From Winogradskyella haliclonae (GTDB lineage Bacteria > Bacteroidota > Bacteroidia > Flavobacteriales > Flavobacteriaceae): a stretch of DNA of 64,000 nt. Positions 36,310 through 44,460 of this stretch are shown here, piece after piece. How positions within the stretch are numbered: the first letter of the stretch is position 1; each line of letters starts with the position of its first letter. The stretch is taken from contig NZ_BMDQ01000001.1 of the NCBI RefSeq assembly GCF_014635865.1, positions 558,001-622,000 of the forward strand. Direction: 5' to 3'. The position numbers were made by a program, and so were the translations under genes. A model generated the notes under the pieces. That model ran no database searches. It saw only the letters and a list, made by a program, of their open reading frames with translations, and had not been told where the DNA came from.

Positions 36310-37299
36310 GTGAAAATTGGCGACATAGAATTAGGCGAATTTCCGTTGCTCTTGGCCCCGATGGAGGACGTAAGTGACCCGCCGTTTCGTGCCTTGTGCA
36401 AAGAACAGGGAGCTGATGTGGTTTATACGGAGTTTGTCTCTAGCGAAGGTTTAATACGTAATGCTGCGAAAAGCGTTATGAAACTCGATATCTACGAGAA
36501 AGAGCGGCCGGTTGGTATTCAGATTTTTGGTGCCAATATGGAAAGCATGTTGCAAACCATTGATATTGTCGAGAAATCTAAACCAGACATCATAGATATT
36601 AACTTTGGTTGCCCTGTAAAAAAGGTAGTCAGCAAAGGTGCGGGCGCAGGTATTTTAAAAGATATCTGCTTAATGGAGAAGCTCACTGCCGAAATGGTAA
36701 AACGTACAAACCTGCCTGTTACGGTAAAAACACGTTTAGGCTGGGACCATGATTCCATTAAGATAGTAGAAGTTGCCGAACGATTACAAGATGTAGGTAT
36801 AAAATCTATTGCTATTCATGGACGTACTAGAGCACAGATGTATAAAGGTAATGCAGATTGGAAACCCATTGCCTCTGTAAAAAACAACCCTCGTATGCAC
36901 ATACCGGTGTTTGGAAACGGTGATGTAAATACTCCCGAAAGTGCTGTAAAAATGAGAGACGAATACGGTTTAGATGGCGCTATGATTGGTCGTGCCACCA
37001 TAGGTAATCCTTGGTTTTTTAAACAAGTAAAACACTTTTTTAAAACAGGAGAACATTTCAGACCAATTACAATGCAAGAACGTGTAGAAGCTGCGCGAAG
37101 ACATCTACAAATGTCAATTGATTGGAAGGGCGAAACTCTTGGTGTCTTTGAAACAAGACGCCATTATACAAATTACTTTAAAGGTATTCCTGATTTTAAA
37201 CCATATCGCATGAAAATGGTTACCAGTGATGATGCTAAAGACGTTTTTGCTGCTTTTGATGAGGCCTTAGAGAAATTTGGACATCACCAGTTTGTCTAG
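36310..37299 (+). CDS. dusB: tRNA-dihydrouridine synthase
   Basis: FMN enzyme that reduces uridines in the tRNA D-loop. The TIM-barrel motifs are LLLAPMEDVSDPPFRALC near the start, the catalytic Cys in DINFGCPVKKVVSKGAG, then VKTRLGW and IHGRTRAQMYKG. The ATG is absent; GTG at 36310 gives M-K-I-G-D-I-E-L, close to the family N-terminus, while TTG at 36301 or 36307 is possible. The 3' end overlaps the convergent permease gene by 4 bp at CTAG. Confidence 0.92.
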   Translation: MKIGDIELGEFPLLLAPMEDVSDPPFRALCKEQGADVVYTEFVSSEGLIRNAAKSVMKLDIYEKERPVGIQIFGANMESMLQTIDIVEKSKPDIIDINFGCPVKKVVSKGAGAGILKDICLMEKLTAEMVKRTNLPVTVKTRLGWDHDSIKIVEVAERLQDVGIKSIAIHGRTRAQMYKGNADWKPIASVKNNPRMHIPVFGNGDVNTPESAVKMRDEYGLDGAMIGRATIGNPWFFKQVKHFFKTGEHFRPITMQERVEAARRHLQMSIDWKGETLGVFETRRHYTNYFKGIPDFKPYRMKMVTSDDAKDVFAAFDEALEKFGHHQFV

Positions 37300-38504
37300 G
37301 CAACTGTTTTAATCAAGTTCTTAGTAATTCTCTGAGAAGCTAATTTTGAAGCAATTATTCCTAATCCAAAAATAGTAACTATCACCACTACAATATTCAT
37401 TATCTCTAATTTTACTGGATAAGGAAACTCTGGAGTTAGCATTACCCATTCTAGTTTTACTTGAGAGTATATAACTATTAGGCCAATGACTATGCCTATT
37501 ATTCCGCTTAAAATAGTCATTAAGCTTCCTTGTAAAAAGAAAATTGATTTAATGAGTTTTGGCTCAGCACCCATATTAAATAAGGTGTTTAAGGATTTCT
37601 TTTTATCTAAAATCATCATGATTATCGCACCGATAACATTAAATAGAGAAATGATAATGACTAGGGTAAATATGAGATAAACCGCTAGGTTTTCGGTATT
37701 CAACATTTTAAACAATGCATCGTTAAGTTGTGCTCTATTCTTAATAAGAAACCGATTTGGAAAAGCCAATTCTATTGAGTTTCTAATTGCATTCTCATCA
37801 GCTTCAGGATTTAATTTAAATTCCATAGCACTGATTTGAGTGGGCTTATAGTTTAATAAAGAACGTGCTAACTCAATGTTTGAGAACACATATTCGTTAT
37901 CTAAATTTTCATTCACATTAAAAAGTCCAACATTTGTCACTACTTCAGAATTAAAATAACTTGTACGATTACTGCCTTGACCTTTGCCTGGTTTTGGCAC
38001 ATAAATGGTCAATGGTTTTAAAAAATTAAACACTCCAAAAGACAAATTGTTAGATATTCCCCAGCCAGAAACGACATCATTGCTTTCTGGACTAAGCCAT
38101 TGCCCCTTAGATACCATGCTATCTATTTGCGTTACTTTTAAATAATTTTCATCCACACCTTTAAGTGTCGCCAAAAGGTTTTTGTTTTCAGATTTTATAA
38201 CAATACGTTCTTCTATTATTTTTGATATGGCCTGAACACCGTCAATACCTCTAAGTGTATGCCATTCATTTTCGGAAAGTTGAAATGATTTACCTTCTAT
38301 AGGTAAAATTTTTAAATCTGGGTCTGTGAAATTTGAAAAATCTAAACTATAGTCTTTTAATCCTGCAAAAACGGATAGTACAATTAATAATGCTGCCGAT
38401 GCTACTATAACACCACCAGAAGCAATAAGGCTCATGATATTAATAGCATTATTACTGCTTTTAGAAAACAGATATCGCTTAGCGATGTAAAATGAGGTAT
38501 TCAT
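37296..38504 (-). CDS. ABC transporter permease, FtsX/LolC-E type
   Basis: A 402-residue permease: an N-terminal helix (about 22-48, NAINIMSLIASGGVIVASAALLI), a large periplasmic domain (about 50-270), and three C-terminal helices (about 272-300, 320-345 and 362-388). This is the MacB/LolE layout used for lipoprotein release or efflux. No ATPase gene is adjacent. It lies 64 bp downstream of rbfA on the same strand, a pairing that I recall in other flavobacteria. Confidence 0.85.
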   Translation of the reverse strand: MNTSFYIAKRYLFSKSSNNAINIMSLIASGGVIVASAALLIVLSVFAGLKDYSLDFSNFTDPDLKILPIEGKSFQLSENEWHTLRGIDGVQAISKIIEERIVIKSENKNLLATLKGVDENYLKVTQIDSMVSKGQWLSPESNDVVSGWGISNNLSFGVFNFLKPLTIYVPKPGKGQGSNRTSYFNSEVVTNVGLFNVNENLDNEYVFSNIELARSLLNYKPTQISAMEFKLNPEADENAIRNSIELAFPNRFLIKNRAQLNDALFKMLNTENLAVYLIFTLVIIISLFNVIGAIIMMILDKKKSLNTLFNMGAEPKLIKSIFFLQGSLMTILSGIIGIVIGLIVIYSQVKLEWVMLTPEFPYPVKLEIMNIVVVIVTIFGLGIIASKLASQRITKNLIKTVA

Positions 38505-38568
38505 TAATTACAGTCTCGGCATAAAATTAGACATAAAACAACTGTAATAGTTATGAATTTAAGAAGAA

Positions 38569-38961
38569 TTAAGATTTTTTTCTTCGATCTAATAAATCTT
38601 CATCTTTAATAGGATTTTCTTCTCCTTTTAAAGAGCGTTCAATATTATCTATATACTCTAAAGAATCGTCAATAAAAAACTCTAAGGTTGGCATACGTCT
38701 TAATTGATGGCGTGTGCGCTGAGCCAATTCATGACGAATTAACGGTGTATTAGAACGAATGCCTTTTAGTAATTCTTGGCCTTCTTTATTTGGAAATATA
38801 CTAAGATACACTTTAGCAATAGACAAATCTACTGTAACACTAACCTTAGTTACTGATATGATAACGCCTTTTAATCCACCTTCAGAAGCAGCGCGTTGCA
38901 AAACATCAACTAAATCTTGTTGAAGAATTCCTGCTATCTTTTTTTGTCTATTACTTTCCAT
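38569..38961 (-). CDS. rbfA: Ribosome-binding factor A
   Basis: KH-fold protein that matures the 30S subunit and the 5' end of 16S rRNA. At 130 residues it is standard. Typical features are RQKKIAGILQQDLVDVLQR at the N-terminus, the VSVTVDLSIAKVYLSIF strand and the RMPTLEFFIDDSLEY block near residue 95. A TACTTTTG -7 element lies 5 bp upstream of the ATG. Confidence 0.93.
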   Translation of the reverse strand: MESNRQKKIAGILQQDLVDVLQRAASEGGLKGVIISVTKVSVTVDLSIAKVYLSIFPNKEGQELLKGIRSNTPLIRHELAQRTRHQLRRMPTLEFFIDDSLEYIDNIERSLKGEENPIKDEDLLDRRKKS

Positions 38962-38965
38962 TTTG

Positions 38966-38973
38966 CAAAAGTA
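38966..38973 (-). promoter_or_regulatory. Possible -7 element for rbfA
   Basis: On the minus strand TACTTTTG fits TAnnTTTG and ends 4 bp before the rbfA ATG, which would give a nearly leaderless mRNA, as at 12078-12085. Confidence 0.35.
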
Positions 38974-39023
38974 TATGTTATTTAAGTATTATAGTATTTT
39001 TACACTACAAAATTAAAGCCATA

Positions 39024-39428
39024 ATGAATAAAATAGAACATATTGGTATTGCTGTCAAAAACTTAAAAGATTCTAACAGCTTATTTGCCGCTCTTTTTGG
39101 AAAAGAACATTATAAAATTGAAGCCGTTGAAAGTGAAAGCGTGATGACGTCATTTTTTAAGTGTGGTCCTAATAAAATTGAATTATTACAAGCCACATCA
39201 AAAGATAGTCCAATAGCAAAGTTTATTGAAAAAAAGGGAGAAGGTATTCATCATATCGCTTTTGCTGTTGATGATATTGAAGACGAAATAGAAAGGTTGC
39301 AGAGAGAAGGTTTTAAAATGATACACGATAAACCAAAAAAGGGTGCTGATAATAAGTTGATTGCTTTTTTACATCCAAAATCTACAAACGGCGTACTTAT
39401 TGAGTTGTGCCAAGATATTGATGATTAA
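39024..39428 (+). CDS. mce: Methylmalonyl-CoA epimerase
   Basis: VOC-fold enzyme that converts (2S)- to (2R)-methylmalonyl-CoA in propionate metabolism. At 134 residues it is full length. Metal ligands and the base are visible in KIEHIGIAV (His6), KIELLQ, GIHHIAFAVDDI (His70 region) and VLIELCQ at the C-terminus. The gene is alone here; the mutase is not in the window. Confidence 0.92.
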   Translation: MNKIEHIGIAVKNLKDSNSLFAALFGKEHYKIEAVESESVMTSFFKCGPNKIELLQATSKDSPIAKFIEKKGEGIHHIAFAVDDIEDEIERLQREGFKMIHDKPKKGADNKLIAFLHPKSTNGVLIELCQDIDD

Positions 39429-39443
39429 ATTGGTTTAATTTTC

Positions 39444-39474
39444 TTGTAGAGTATTAAAATATATAGTAATATTG
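39444..39474 (+). promoter_or_regulatory. Candidate promoter of the CAU tRNA gene
   Basis: TTG (39444-39446), a 20-bp spacer and TAATATTG (39467-39474) fit TTG-N17-23-TAnnTTTG with one mismatch. Transcription would begin about 30 nt before the tRNA. Confidence 0.45.
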
Positions 39475-39478
39475 CACA

Positions 39479-39496
39479 CTCTTTACAAGTAAAGAG
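39479..39496 (+). repeat. Perfect 18-bp palindrome in the tRNA leader
   Basis: CTCTTTAC and GTAAAGAG are separated by AA. The element lies between the candidate promoter and the tRNA and may fold in the precursor or bind a regulator. Confidence 0.45.
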
Positions 39497-39513
39497 CGTT
39501 GGCAAAGCCATCA

Positions 39514-39587
39514 GGTCCTATAGCTCAGTTGGTTAGAGCACCTGACTCATAATCAGGTGGTCCATGGTTCGAGTCCATGTGGGACCA
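39514..39587 (+). tRNA. tRNA with CAU anticodon (elongator Met or Ile2)
   Basis: A 74-nt cloverleaf: acceptor GGTCCTA pairs with TGGGACC (one G-T), the D-arm is AGCTCAGTTGGTTAGAGC, the anticodon stem CCTGA/TCAGG holds loop CTCATAA, and the T-arm is CATGGTTCGAGTCCATG. CCA is not encoded. The anticodon is CAU. C4-G69 and C5-G68 in the acceptor stem are lysidine-synthetase determinants in E. coli, which hints at tRNA-Ile2, but elongator Met cannot be excluded. It is not an initiator: the first pair is G-C. Confidence 0.95.
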
Positions 39588-39598
39588 CAAATTTTAAA

Positions 39599-39628
39599 AG
39601 ACCTTAGCATTAAGCTAAGGTCTTTTTT
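39599..39628 (+). terminator. Terminator after the tRNA gene
   Basis: A 10-bp perfect stem AGACCTTAGC / GCTAAGGTCT with loop ATTAA is followed by a T-run. Confidence 0.92.
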
Positions 39629-39856
39629 GTTTTATAAAAACACTTAAATGTTAACTATTAACAATTTGATAATTATTAATGTTGATAGCTTTTTATTTTC
39701 TTAAACATATTATCTAACAATTATAATATTTTAGCTGTAGCTATTAATCAAAATTCAATTGTAAGAAAATAAATACAAAAATAAAAATTTAAACAAAAAA
39801 AGTGTTTTTTATCGGATTTTTTTACGTTTAAAAGGTGTTTTTTAGGGCTTAAAATT
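39629..39856. other. AT-rich gene-free stretch between the tRNA terminator and the Cys-rich gene
   Basis: Very AT-rich sequence with no convincing coding frame or structured RNA. It leads into a near-consensus promoter at 39857-39885. Nothing else is seen. Confidence 0.6.
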
Positions 39857-39885
39857 TTGTTGACATACTTTTTTTTATACATTTG
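39857..39885 (+). promoter_or_regulatory. Promoter of the small Cys-rich gene
   Basis: TTG (39857-39859), an 18-bp spacer and TACATTTG (39878-39885) are a full match to the Bacteroidota consensus. Transcription would start about 15 bp before the ATG at 39907. Confidence 0.7.
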
Positions 39886-39906
39886 CGTTAGTCTTTTATA
39901 ATAAAT

Positions 39907-40143
39907 ATGAAGATTGCCTCAATAATTTATAACTTAATCTTGCTAGTTCAAACTGGTCCTTGTGCTGGTTGCCCAAGTGGTACACCGTGTGCTCCATGTT
40001 GTTTTGACCCTATGCCTTGTGGTGGTGGTCCACCTCCACCTCCTGGTTTCCCTATAGACAATTATATATTTTTCTTGTTTTTTGCGGCTTTAGCTTTTGG
40101 TATATATACCATTAAAAAAAGACAAAACAGCTTATTGTCTTAA
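39907..40143 (+). CDS. Small Cys-rich protein with PID-CTERM-like sorting tail
   Basis: A 78-residue protein: a short N-terminal hydrophobic segment (about 4-15), a region with six Cys (19, 22, 28, 31, 32, 38) and Gly/Pro runs, GPPPPPGFPIDN (41-52), one membrane helix (about 53-69) and a basic KKRQ end. The Pro-rich stretch, P-I-D motif, helix and basic tail match the layout of PID-CTERM tripartite sorting signals, thought to be processed by exosortase-type enzymes. No exosortase is in the window. The last 12 bp overlap the convergent ribE. Function is unknown. Confidence 0.75.
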   Translation: MKIASIIYNLILLVQTGPCAGCPSGTPCAPCCFDPMPCGGGPPPPPGFPIDNYIFFLFFAALAFGIYTIKKRQNSLLS

Positions 40144-40722
40144 ATCTTTTAAGCGTTTTACATACTTTCCGATAACATCAAACTCTAAGTTTACATGACC
40201 TCCTGCTTTCAAATCTTTAAAAGTAGTATGCTCATAAGTATATGGTATTATAGCTACAGAAAACTCATTTACCTTCGAATTAACCACGGTAAGACTAACC
40301 CCATTAACGGTAATAGATCCTTTTTCAATGGTTATATTGTTTAAAACTGTATCGTATTTAAACGTGTAAGACCAGCTACCGTTTTCTTCATCAACTTTTA
40401 TACATGTTGCGATTTGGTCTACATGCCCTTGTACTATATGACCATCTAATCGGTCTCCTAGTTTCATGGCGCGCTCTAAATTTACAATGTCTCCTACCTT
40501 AAGTTCACCAATAGTGGTTTTATCCAGGGTTTCTTTTATAGCTGTTACAACATATTCGTCATTATGAATTGAGACGACAGTTAGGCAAACACCATTATGA
40601 GCAACACTTTGATCTATCTTTAGTTCACTCGTAATACTACTTTTAATTGTAAGATGTAAGTTGTCTTTATCTTTTTGAAGTGCTATTACAATACCTAATT
40701 CCTCAATAATACCAGTAAACAT
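40132..40722 (-). CDS. ribE: Riboflavin synthase, alpha subunit
   Basis: Dismutates two 6,7-dimethyl-8-ribityllumazines to riboflavin. It opens with MFTGIIEELG and contains two tandem lumazine-binding barrels (about 1-95 and 96-190): first NGVCLTVVS, second NGVSLTVVN. Length of 196 residues is standard. It is divergent from pdxA. The 91-bp upstream region is too short to hold an FMN riboswitch. Confidence 0.94.
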   Translation of the reverse strand: MFTGIIEELGIVIALQKDKDNLHLTIKSSITSELKIDQSVAHNGVCLTVVSIHNDEYVVTAIKETLDKTTIGELKVGDIVNLERAMKLGDRLDGHIVQGHVDQIATCIKVDEENGSWSYTFKYDTVLNNITIEKGSITVNGVSLTVVNSKVNEFSVAIIPYTYEHTTFKDLKAGGHVNLEFDVIGKYVKRLKDLRQ

Positions 40723-40813
40723 AATTCTATTTTATAATGGTTAAATTTGCGATGTAAAGTTAAGGACAAAAAAGCACTAAGCTTATATCCGTAATAATAT
40801 TAAAATTCCTTTT

Positions 40814-41854
40814 GTGAAAAAAGAAGACATTATAAAAGTAGGTATCTCTATAGGTGACCTCAACGGCATCGGGTCAGAAATTATATTAAAAACATTTGAA
40901 GATTCGCGATCGTTAGACTTGTGTACTCCAGTAATATTTGCCTCATCAAAAGTGATGAATTTCTTTAAAAAACATTTTTCAAGTAAAATAAACTTTTATG
41001 AAATAAACTCAATCAATCAAATCGTTCATGGAAAAGTCAATGTCTTAAACGTTTGGAAGGAAGGGGTCAATGTTCAGTTTGGAAAAGAAGACAAAAAAAT
41101 AGGTGAATACGCTATTAAATCGCTTCAAGCCTCTGTGACTGCATTAAAAGATGGGCAAATAGATGTTTTGGTTACTGCACCTATTAATAAACACAATATA
41201 CAATCGGATACTTTTAAATTCCCTGGACATACCGACTATCTCAATCAGCAATTACAAGGCGACAGTCTTATGTTTATGATTTCAGAAAACCTAAGAGTAG
41301 GTCTATTAACGGACCATGTCCCTGTAAAAGATGTACCTAGCTACATTACTGAAGAGTTAATACGCCAAAAAATAACAACTGTTTCTACATCACTTAGACA
41401 GGACTTCGCGATTAGTAAGCCAAAAATTGCTGTTCTTGCTGTTAATCCTCATGCTGGTGATAATGGTGTTATTGGTAATGAAGATGACAACGTATTAAGA
41501 CCTGCTTTAGAGAAATTAAGAAAAGAAGGCGGGTTGGTTTATGGGCCGTATTCTGCGGATAGTTTTTTTGGCTCTAACAGTTATCAAAAATTTGATGCAG
41601 TTATAGCATCATATCACGACCAAGGACTTATTCCTTTTAAGACCATCACCTTTGGTAATGGTGTTAATTTTACTGCCGGCTTAAATAAAGTACGAACCTC
41701 TCCAGATCACGGAACTGCATATGAAATTGCGGGAAAAGGTGAGGCTGATGAAAGCTCTTTTAAACGTGCTATGTTCACAGCTATTGAGATATACAGAAAG
41801 CGACGAGATTATAATTTTTACTCTAAAAACCCTCTAAAGAAAATGTCTCGTTAG
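40814..41854 (+). CDS. pdxA: 4-hydroxythreonine-4-phosphate dehydrogenase
   Basis: NAD-dependent enzyme of the DXP-dependent pyridoxal phosphate pathway. Signature segments are ISIGDLNGIGSEIILKT, TAPINKHNI, FPGHTDYL (metal His), LAVNPHAGDNG and SYHDQGLIPFK. A GTG at 40814 gives MKKEDIIKVGIS; no ATG is near. Length of 346 residues is typical. It is divergent from ribE. Confidence 0.94.
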   Translation: MKKEDIIKVGISIGDLNGIGSEIILKTFEDSRSLDLCTPVIFASSKVMNFFKKHFSSKINFYEINSINQIVHGKVNVLNVWKEGVNVQFGKEDKKIGEYAIKSLQASVTALKDGQIDVLVTAPINKHNIQSDTFKFPGHTDYLNQQLQGDSLMFMISENLRVGLLTDHVPVKDVPSYITEELIRQKITTVSTSLRQDFAISKPKIAVLAVNPHAGDNGVIGNEDDNVLRPALEKLRKEGGLVYGPYSADSFFGSNSYQKFDAVIASYHDQGLIPFKTITFGNGVNFTAGLNKVRTSPDHGTAYEIAGKGEADESSFKRAMFTAIEIYRKRRDYNFYSKNPLKKMSR

Positions 41855-41903
41855 ATATTAACATTTTTTGTTGATATCTAGGCTCCTATATAGAAAAAAG
41901 TAT

Positions 41904-41911
41904 TATATTTG
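41904..41911 (+). promoter_or_regulatory. Promoter -7 element for the yceD-rpmF cluster
   Basis: TATATTTG matches TAnnTTTG, 23 bp before the ATG at 41934. It supports a start at 41934 (or 41922) rather than the upstream in-frame ATG at 41868. No -33 TTG at the right spacing is seen. Confidence 0.5.
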
Positions 41912-41933
41912 CACGCTCAAAATGAATGTGATA

Positions 41934-42476
41934 ATGAAAGCAATGAAAGCGTATACAATACAATTTGTAGGGCTAAAAGTAGGAGAGCACCATTTTGATT
42001 ATCAAATTGATAATACGTTCTTTTTAGAATTTGATTTTGATGAATTTAATGAGGCCGACCTTAAAGTGGATCTTCTTTTTGAAAAGAAAACAACACTTTT
42101 AGAGTTAAACTTCAGTGTCAAAGGCACCGTTAATGTTAACTGCGATGTTTCTAATGAACCTTTTAATCAAAGTATTAAAGATACATTTAAGCTAGTGGTT
42201 AAATTTGGTGAAGAGTATAACAATGACAATGAAGAGATATTAATTATCCCTCATGGAGAATATCAAATTAATGTTGCTCAGTACATCTATGAACTTATTG
42301 TTTTAGCTGTGCCAGCAAAAAAAGTTCATCCCGGAATAGAGGATGGTACATTAAAATCTGATATATTAAATAAATTAGAAGAATTAAGTCCCGAAGAAGG
42401 CAAAACAGAAGAAAACAATACCGAGGGTACAGATCCTCGTTGGGATACATTAAAAAAACTATTAACGGATAAATAA
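41934..42476 (+). CDS. YceD/DUF177 family protein
   Basis: A 180-residue acidic protein of the YceD (DUF177) family, linked in other bacteria to 23S rRNA levels and found upstream of rpmF. It opens [20 protein letters not shown] and ends with the family's [12 protein letters not shown] conserved Cys lies in [15 protein letters not shown]. It precedes rpmF by 8 bp, as in most bacteria. The start at 41934 lies after the -7 element. Confidence 0.88.
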   Translation: MKAMKAYTIQFVGLKVGEHHFDYQIDNTFFLEFDFDEFNEADLKVDLLFEKKTTLLELNFSVKGTVNVNCDVSNEPFNQSIKDTFKLVVKFGEEYNNDNEEILIIPHGEYQINVAQYIYELIVLAVPAKKVHPGIEDGTLKSDILNKLEELSPEEGKTEENNTEGTDPRWDTLKKLLTDK

Positions 42477-42484
42477 CATTTAAA

Positions 42485-42688
42485 ATGGCACATCCAAAAC
42501 GTAAAATATCTAGAACAAGAAGAGACAAAAGAAGAACACACTATAAAGCAACTGTTCCTCAAATTGCAACTTGCCCTACAACTGGTGAGCCTCACCTTTA
42601 CCATAGAGCACACTGGCATGAAGGTAAACTTTATTACAGAGGTCAAGTTCTTATAGACAATTCTGCTGAAGAAGAAAATTTAGCATAA
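42485..42688 (+). CDS. rpmF: 50S ribosomal protein L32
   Basis: A 67-residue ribosomal protein with the [21 protein letters not shown]-terminus. The zinc-ribbon cysteines are mostly lost: only one Cys remains in [17 protein letters not shown], the Cys-minus form that I recall as usual in flavobacteria. It is followed by a strong terminator. Confidence 0.96.
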   Translation: MAHPKRKISRTRRDKRRTHYKATVPQIATCPTTGEPHLYHRAHWHEGKLYYRGQVLIDNSAEEENLA

Positions 42689-42708
42689 CTATTATGCACG
42701 CATATAAT

Positions 42709-42737
42709 AAAACGCCCACTTTTGGGCGTTTTTTTTG
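42709..42737 (+). terminator. Terminator after rpmF
   Basis: A 10-bp perfect stem AAAACGCCCA / TGGGCGTTTT with loop CTTT runs into a T-run. It separates rpmF from fabH, so fabH needs its own promoter or read-through. Confidence 0.9.
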
Positions 42738-42866
42738 TTTTATTGCTTCTAATCGTTCAAAAACCACTTAATTTGCATAATTATTTGCTTAAAATGTCGA
42801 AAAATGACAAAAATGAACGATTTTTAGCTGATTTTTCGATAGTTTTAATTAATCTAAACGCTAATA

Positions 42867-43862
42867 ATGAGTAAAATCACAGCGGCTATAACAGCTGTAG
42901 GAGGCTATGTGCCTGATTTCGTTTTATCTAACCAGATTTTGGAAACAATGGTTGATACTAATGACGAATGGATTACTACACGTACAGGAATTAAAGAAAG
43001 ACGTATTCTTAAAGAAGAAGGCAAAGGCACTTCTTTTTTAGCAATAAAAGCAGCAGAAAATCTTATAGAAAAAAGAGGTGTCGACCCAAAAGAGATTGAT
43101 TTAGTTATCGTTTCTACAGCAACACCTGATATGAAAGCAGCTTCTACTGCTGCATATACAGCCACCAAAATTGGTGCTGTAAACGCTTTTTCTTATGACT
43201 TAGAAGCAGCTTGTTCAAGCTTTTTATTTGGTATGTCAACTGCGGCTGCCTATATAGAATCTGGCCGATATAAAAAAGTGTTACTCATAGGCGCAGATAA
43301 AAATTCATCATTTATCAATTATAAAGATCGCGCTACATGTATCATTTTTGGAGATGGTGGTGGCGCTGTTCTTTTCGAGCCCAACGAGGAAGGTTTAGGG
43401 CTTCAGGATGAATTACTCAGAAGCAATGGTGAAGGAAGAGAGTTTTTGAGGGCTCAATATGGCGGATCCTCCTACCCAATTACTGCAGATACATTTAATG
43501 ACGGTTCACACTACGTTTTTCAAGATGGTAAAACCGTTTTTAAAAATGCCGTTTTTAATATGGCAGATGTAGCGGAGCGAATCTTAAAAAAGAATAACCT
43601 CACTAACGCTGATGTTAATTGGTTAGCTGCTCACCAAGCAAATAAGCGTATTATAGATGCTACAGCTAACAGAATTAACCTTAAGGAAGATAAGGTAATG
43701 ATGAATATACAGAGGTACGGAAACACAACTTCTGCTACCCTACCACTTTTATTAAACGATTACGAATCACAGCTTAAAAAGGGTGATACAATAATATTCG
43801 CTGCTTTTGGCGGCGGATTTACTTGGGGGTCTATTTATTTTAAATGGGCCTATAACTCATAA
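42867..43862 (+). CDS. fabH: 3-oxoacyl-ACP synthase III
   Basis: Condenses acetyl-CoA or a branched acyl-CoA with malonyl-ACP to start fatty-acid synthesis. The triad is Cys116 in EAACSSFLFG, His256 in AAHQANKRI and Asn286 in YGNTTSAT. At 331 residues it is full length. It heads fabH-accB-accC and may prefer branched primers, as usual in flavobacteria; that preference is inferred. Confidence 0.95.
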   Translation: MSKITAAITAVGGYVPDFVLSNQILETMVDTNDEWITTRTGIKERRILKEEGKGTSFLAIKAAENLIEKRGVDPKEIDLVIVSTATPDMKAASTAAYTATKIGAVNAFSYDLEAACSSFLFGMSTAAAYIESGRYKKVLLIGADKNSSFINYKDRATCIIFGDGGGAVLFEPNEEGLGLQDELLRSNGEGREFLRAQYGGSSYPITADTFNDGSHYVFQDGKTVFKNAVFNMADVAERILKKNNLTNADVNWLAAHQANKRIIDATANRINLKEDKVMMNIQRYGNTTSATLPLLLNDYESQLKKGDTIIFAAFGGGFTWGSIYFKWAYNS

Positions 43863-43892
43863 AAACTAACTAATTATAACAACTGAATAACT

Positions 43893-44378
43893 ATGGATTT
43901 AAAGGAAATTCAAAACTTAATTAAGTTTGTTGCTAAATCTGGCGCAAGTGAGGTTAAGTTAGAAATGGACGATGTTAAAATTACTATTAAAACTGGCTCA
44001 GAAAATGAGACAACTATCGTTCAACAAATGCCTGTTGCTGCAGCTCCTATGATGCCACAAGCAGCTCCGATTGCAGCTTCTACACCAGCAGCTGAAACTC
44101 CTGCCCCTGCAGCCCCTGCAGCATCAGACGATTCTAAATATATTACAATAAAATCACCAATAATTGGTACTTTTTACCGTAAGCCATCTCCAGACAAACC
44201 TGTTTTTGTTGAAGTTGGTTCCGATATTAAAGAAGGTGATGTGTTGTGTGTCATCGAGGCTATGAAGCTTTTTAATGAAATTGAATCTGAAATCTCAGGT
44301 AAAATTGTAAAAGTGCTAGTAGATGATTCATCTCCTGTAGAATTTGATCAACCTTTGTTCTTGGTTGACCCATCATAA
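43893..44378 (+). CDS. accB: Biotin carboxyl carrier protein of acetyl-CoA carboxylase
   Basis: A 161-residue carrier. The biotinylated lysine is Lys125 in CVIEAMKLFNEIE. An N-terminal helix domain, a flexible Ala/Pro linker (about 48-78) and the C-terminal lipoyl-like domain with PIIGTFYRKPSP are in the usual order. It lies 30 bp after fabH and 82 bp before accC. Confidence 0.96.
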   Translation: MDLKEIQNLIKFVAKSGASEVKLEMDDVKITIKTGSENETTIVQQMPVAAAPMMPQAAPIAASTPAAETPAPAAPAASDDSKYITIKSPIIGTFYRKPSPDKPVFVEVGSDIKEGDVLCVIEAMKLFNEIESEISGKIVKVLVDDSSPVEFDQPLFLVDPS

Positions 44379-44450
44379 CAATTGAAAATTCCAATCCACA
44401 AATCCCAAACCCAATTCTTGGAATTTGGTGCTTGGAAATTGAATTTTTAA
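44379..44450. repeat. ATTCCAA/TTGGAAT low-complexity inverted repeat between accB and accC
   Basis: The gap is built from imperfect copies of ATTCCAA, AATCCCAAA and TTGGAATTTGG. CCCAATTC and GGAATTTGG can form a near-perfect local hairpin, and the outer CAATTGAAAATTCCAA and TTGGAAATTG can pair as a longer arm. It looks like a REP-like intergenic element rather than random spacer. Confidence 0.5.
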
Positions 44451-44460
44451 ATTAAAAGTT

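Noticed and set aside
40723..40813. Possible FMN riboswitch upstream of ribE
   Set aside because: The gap is only 91 bp, is shared with pdxA and lacks the conserved RFN-element blocks.
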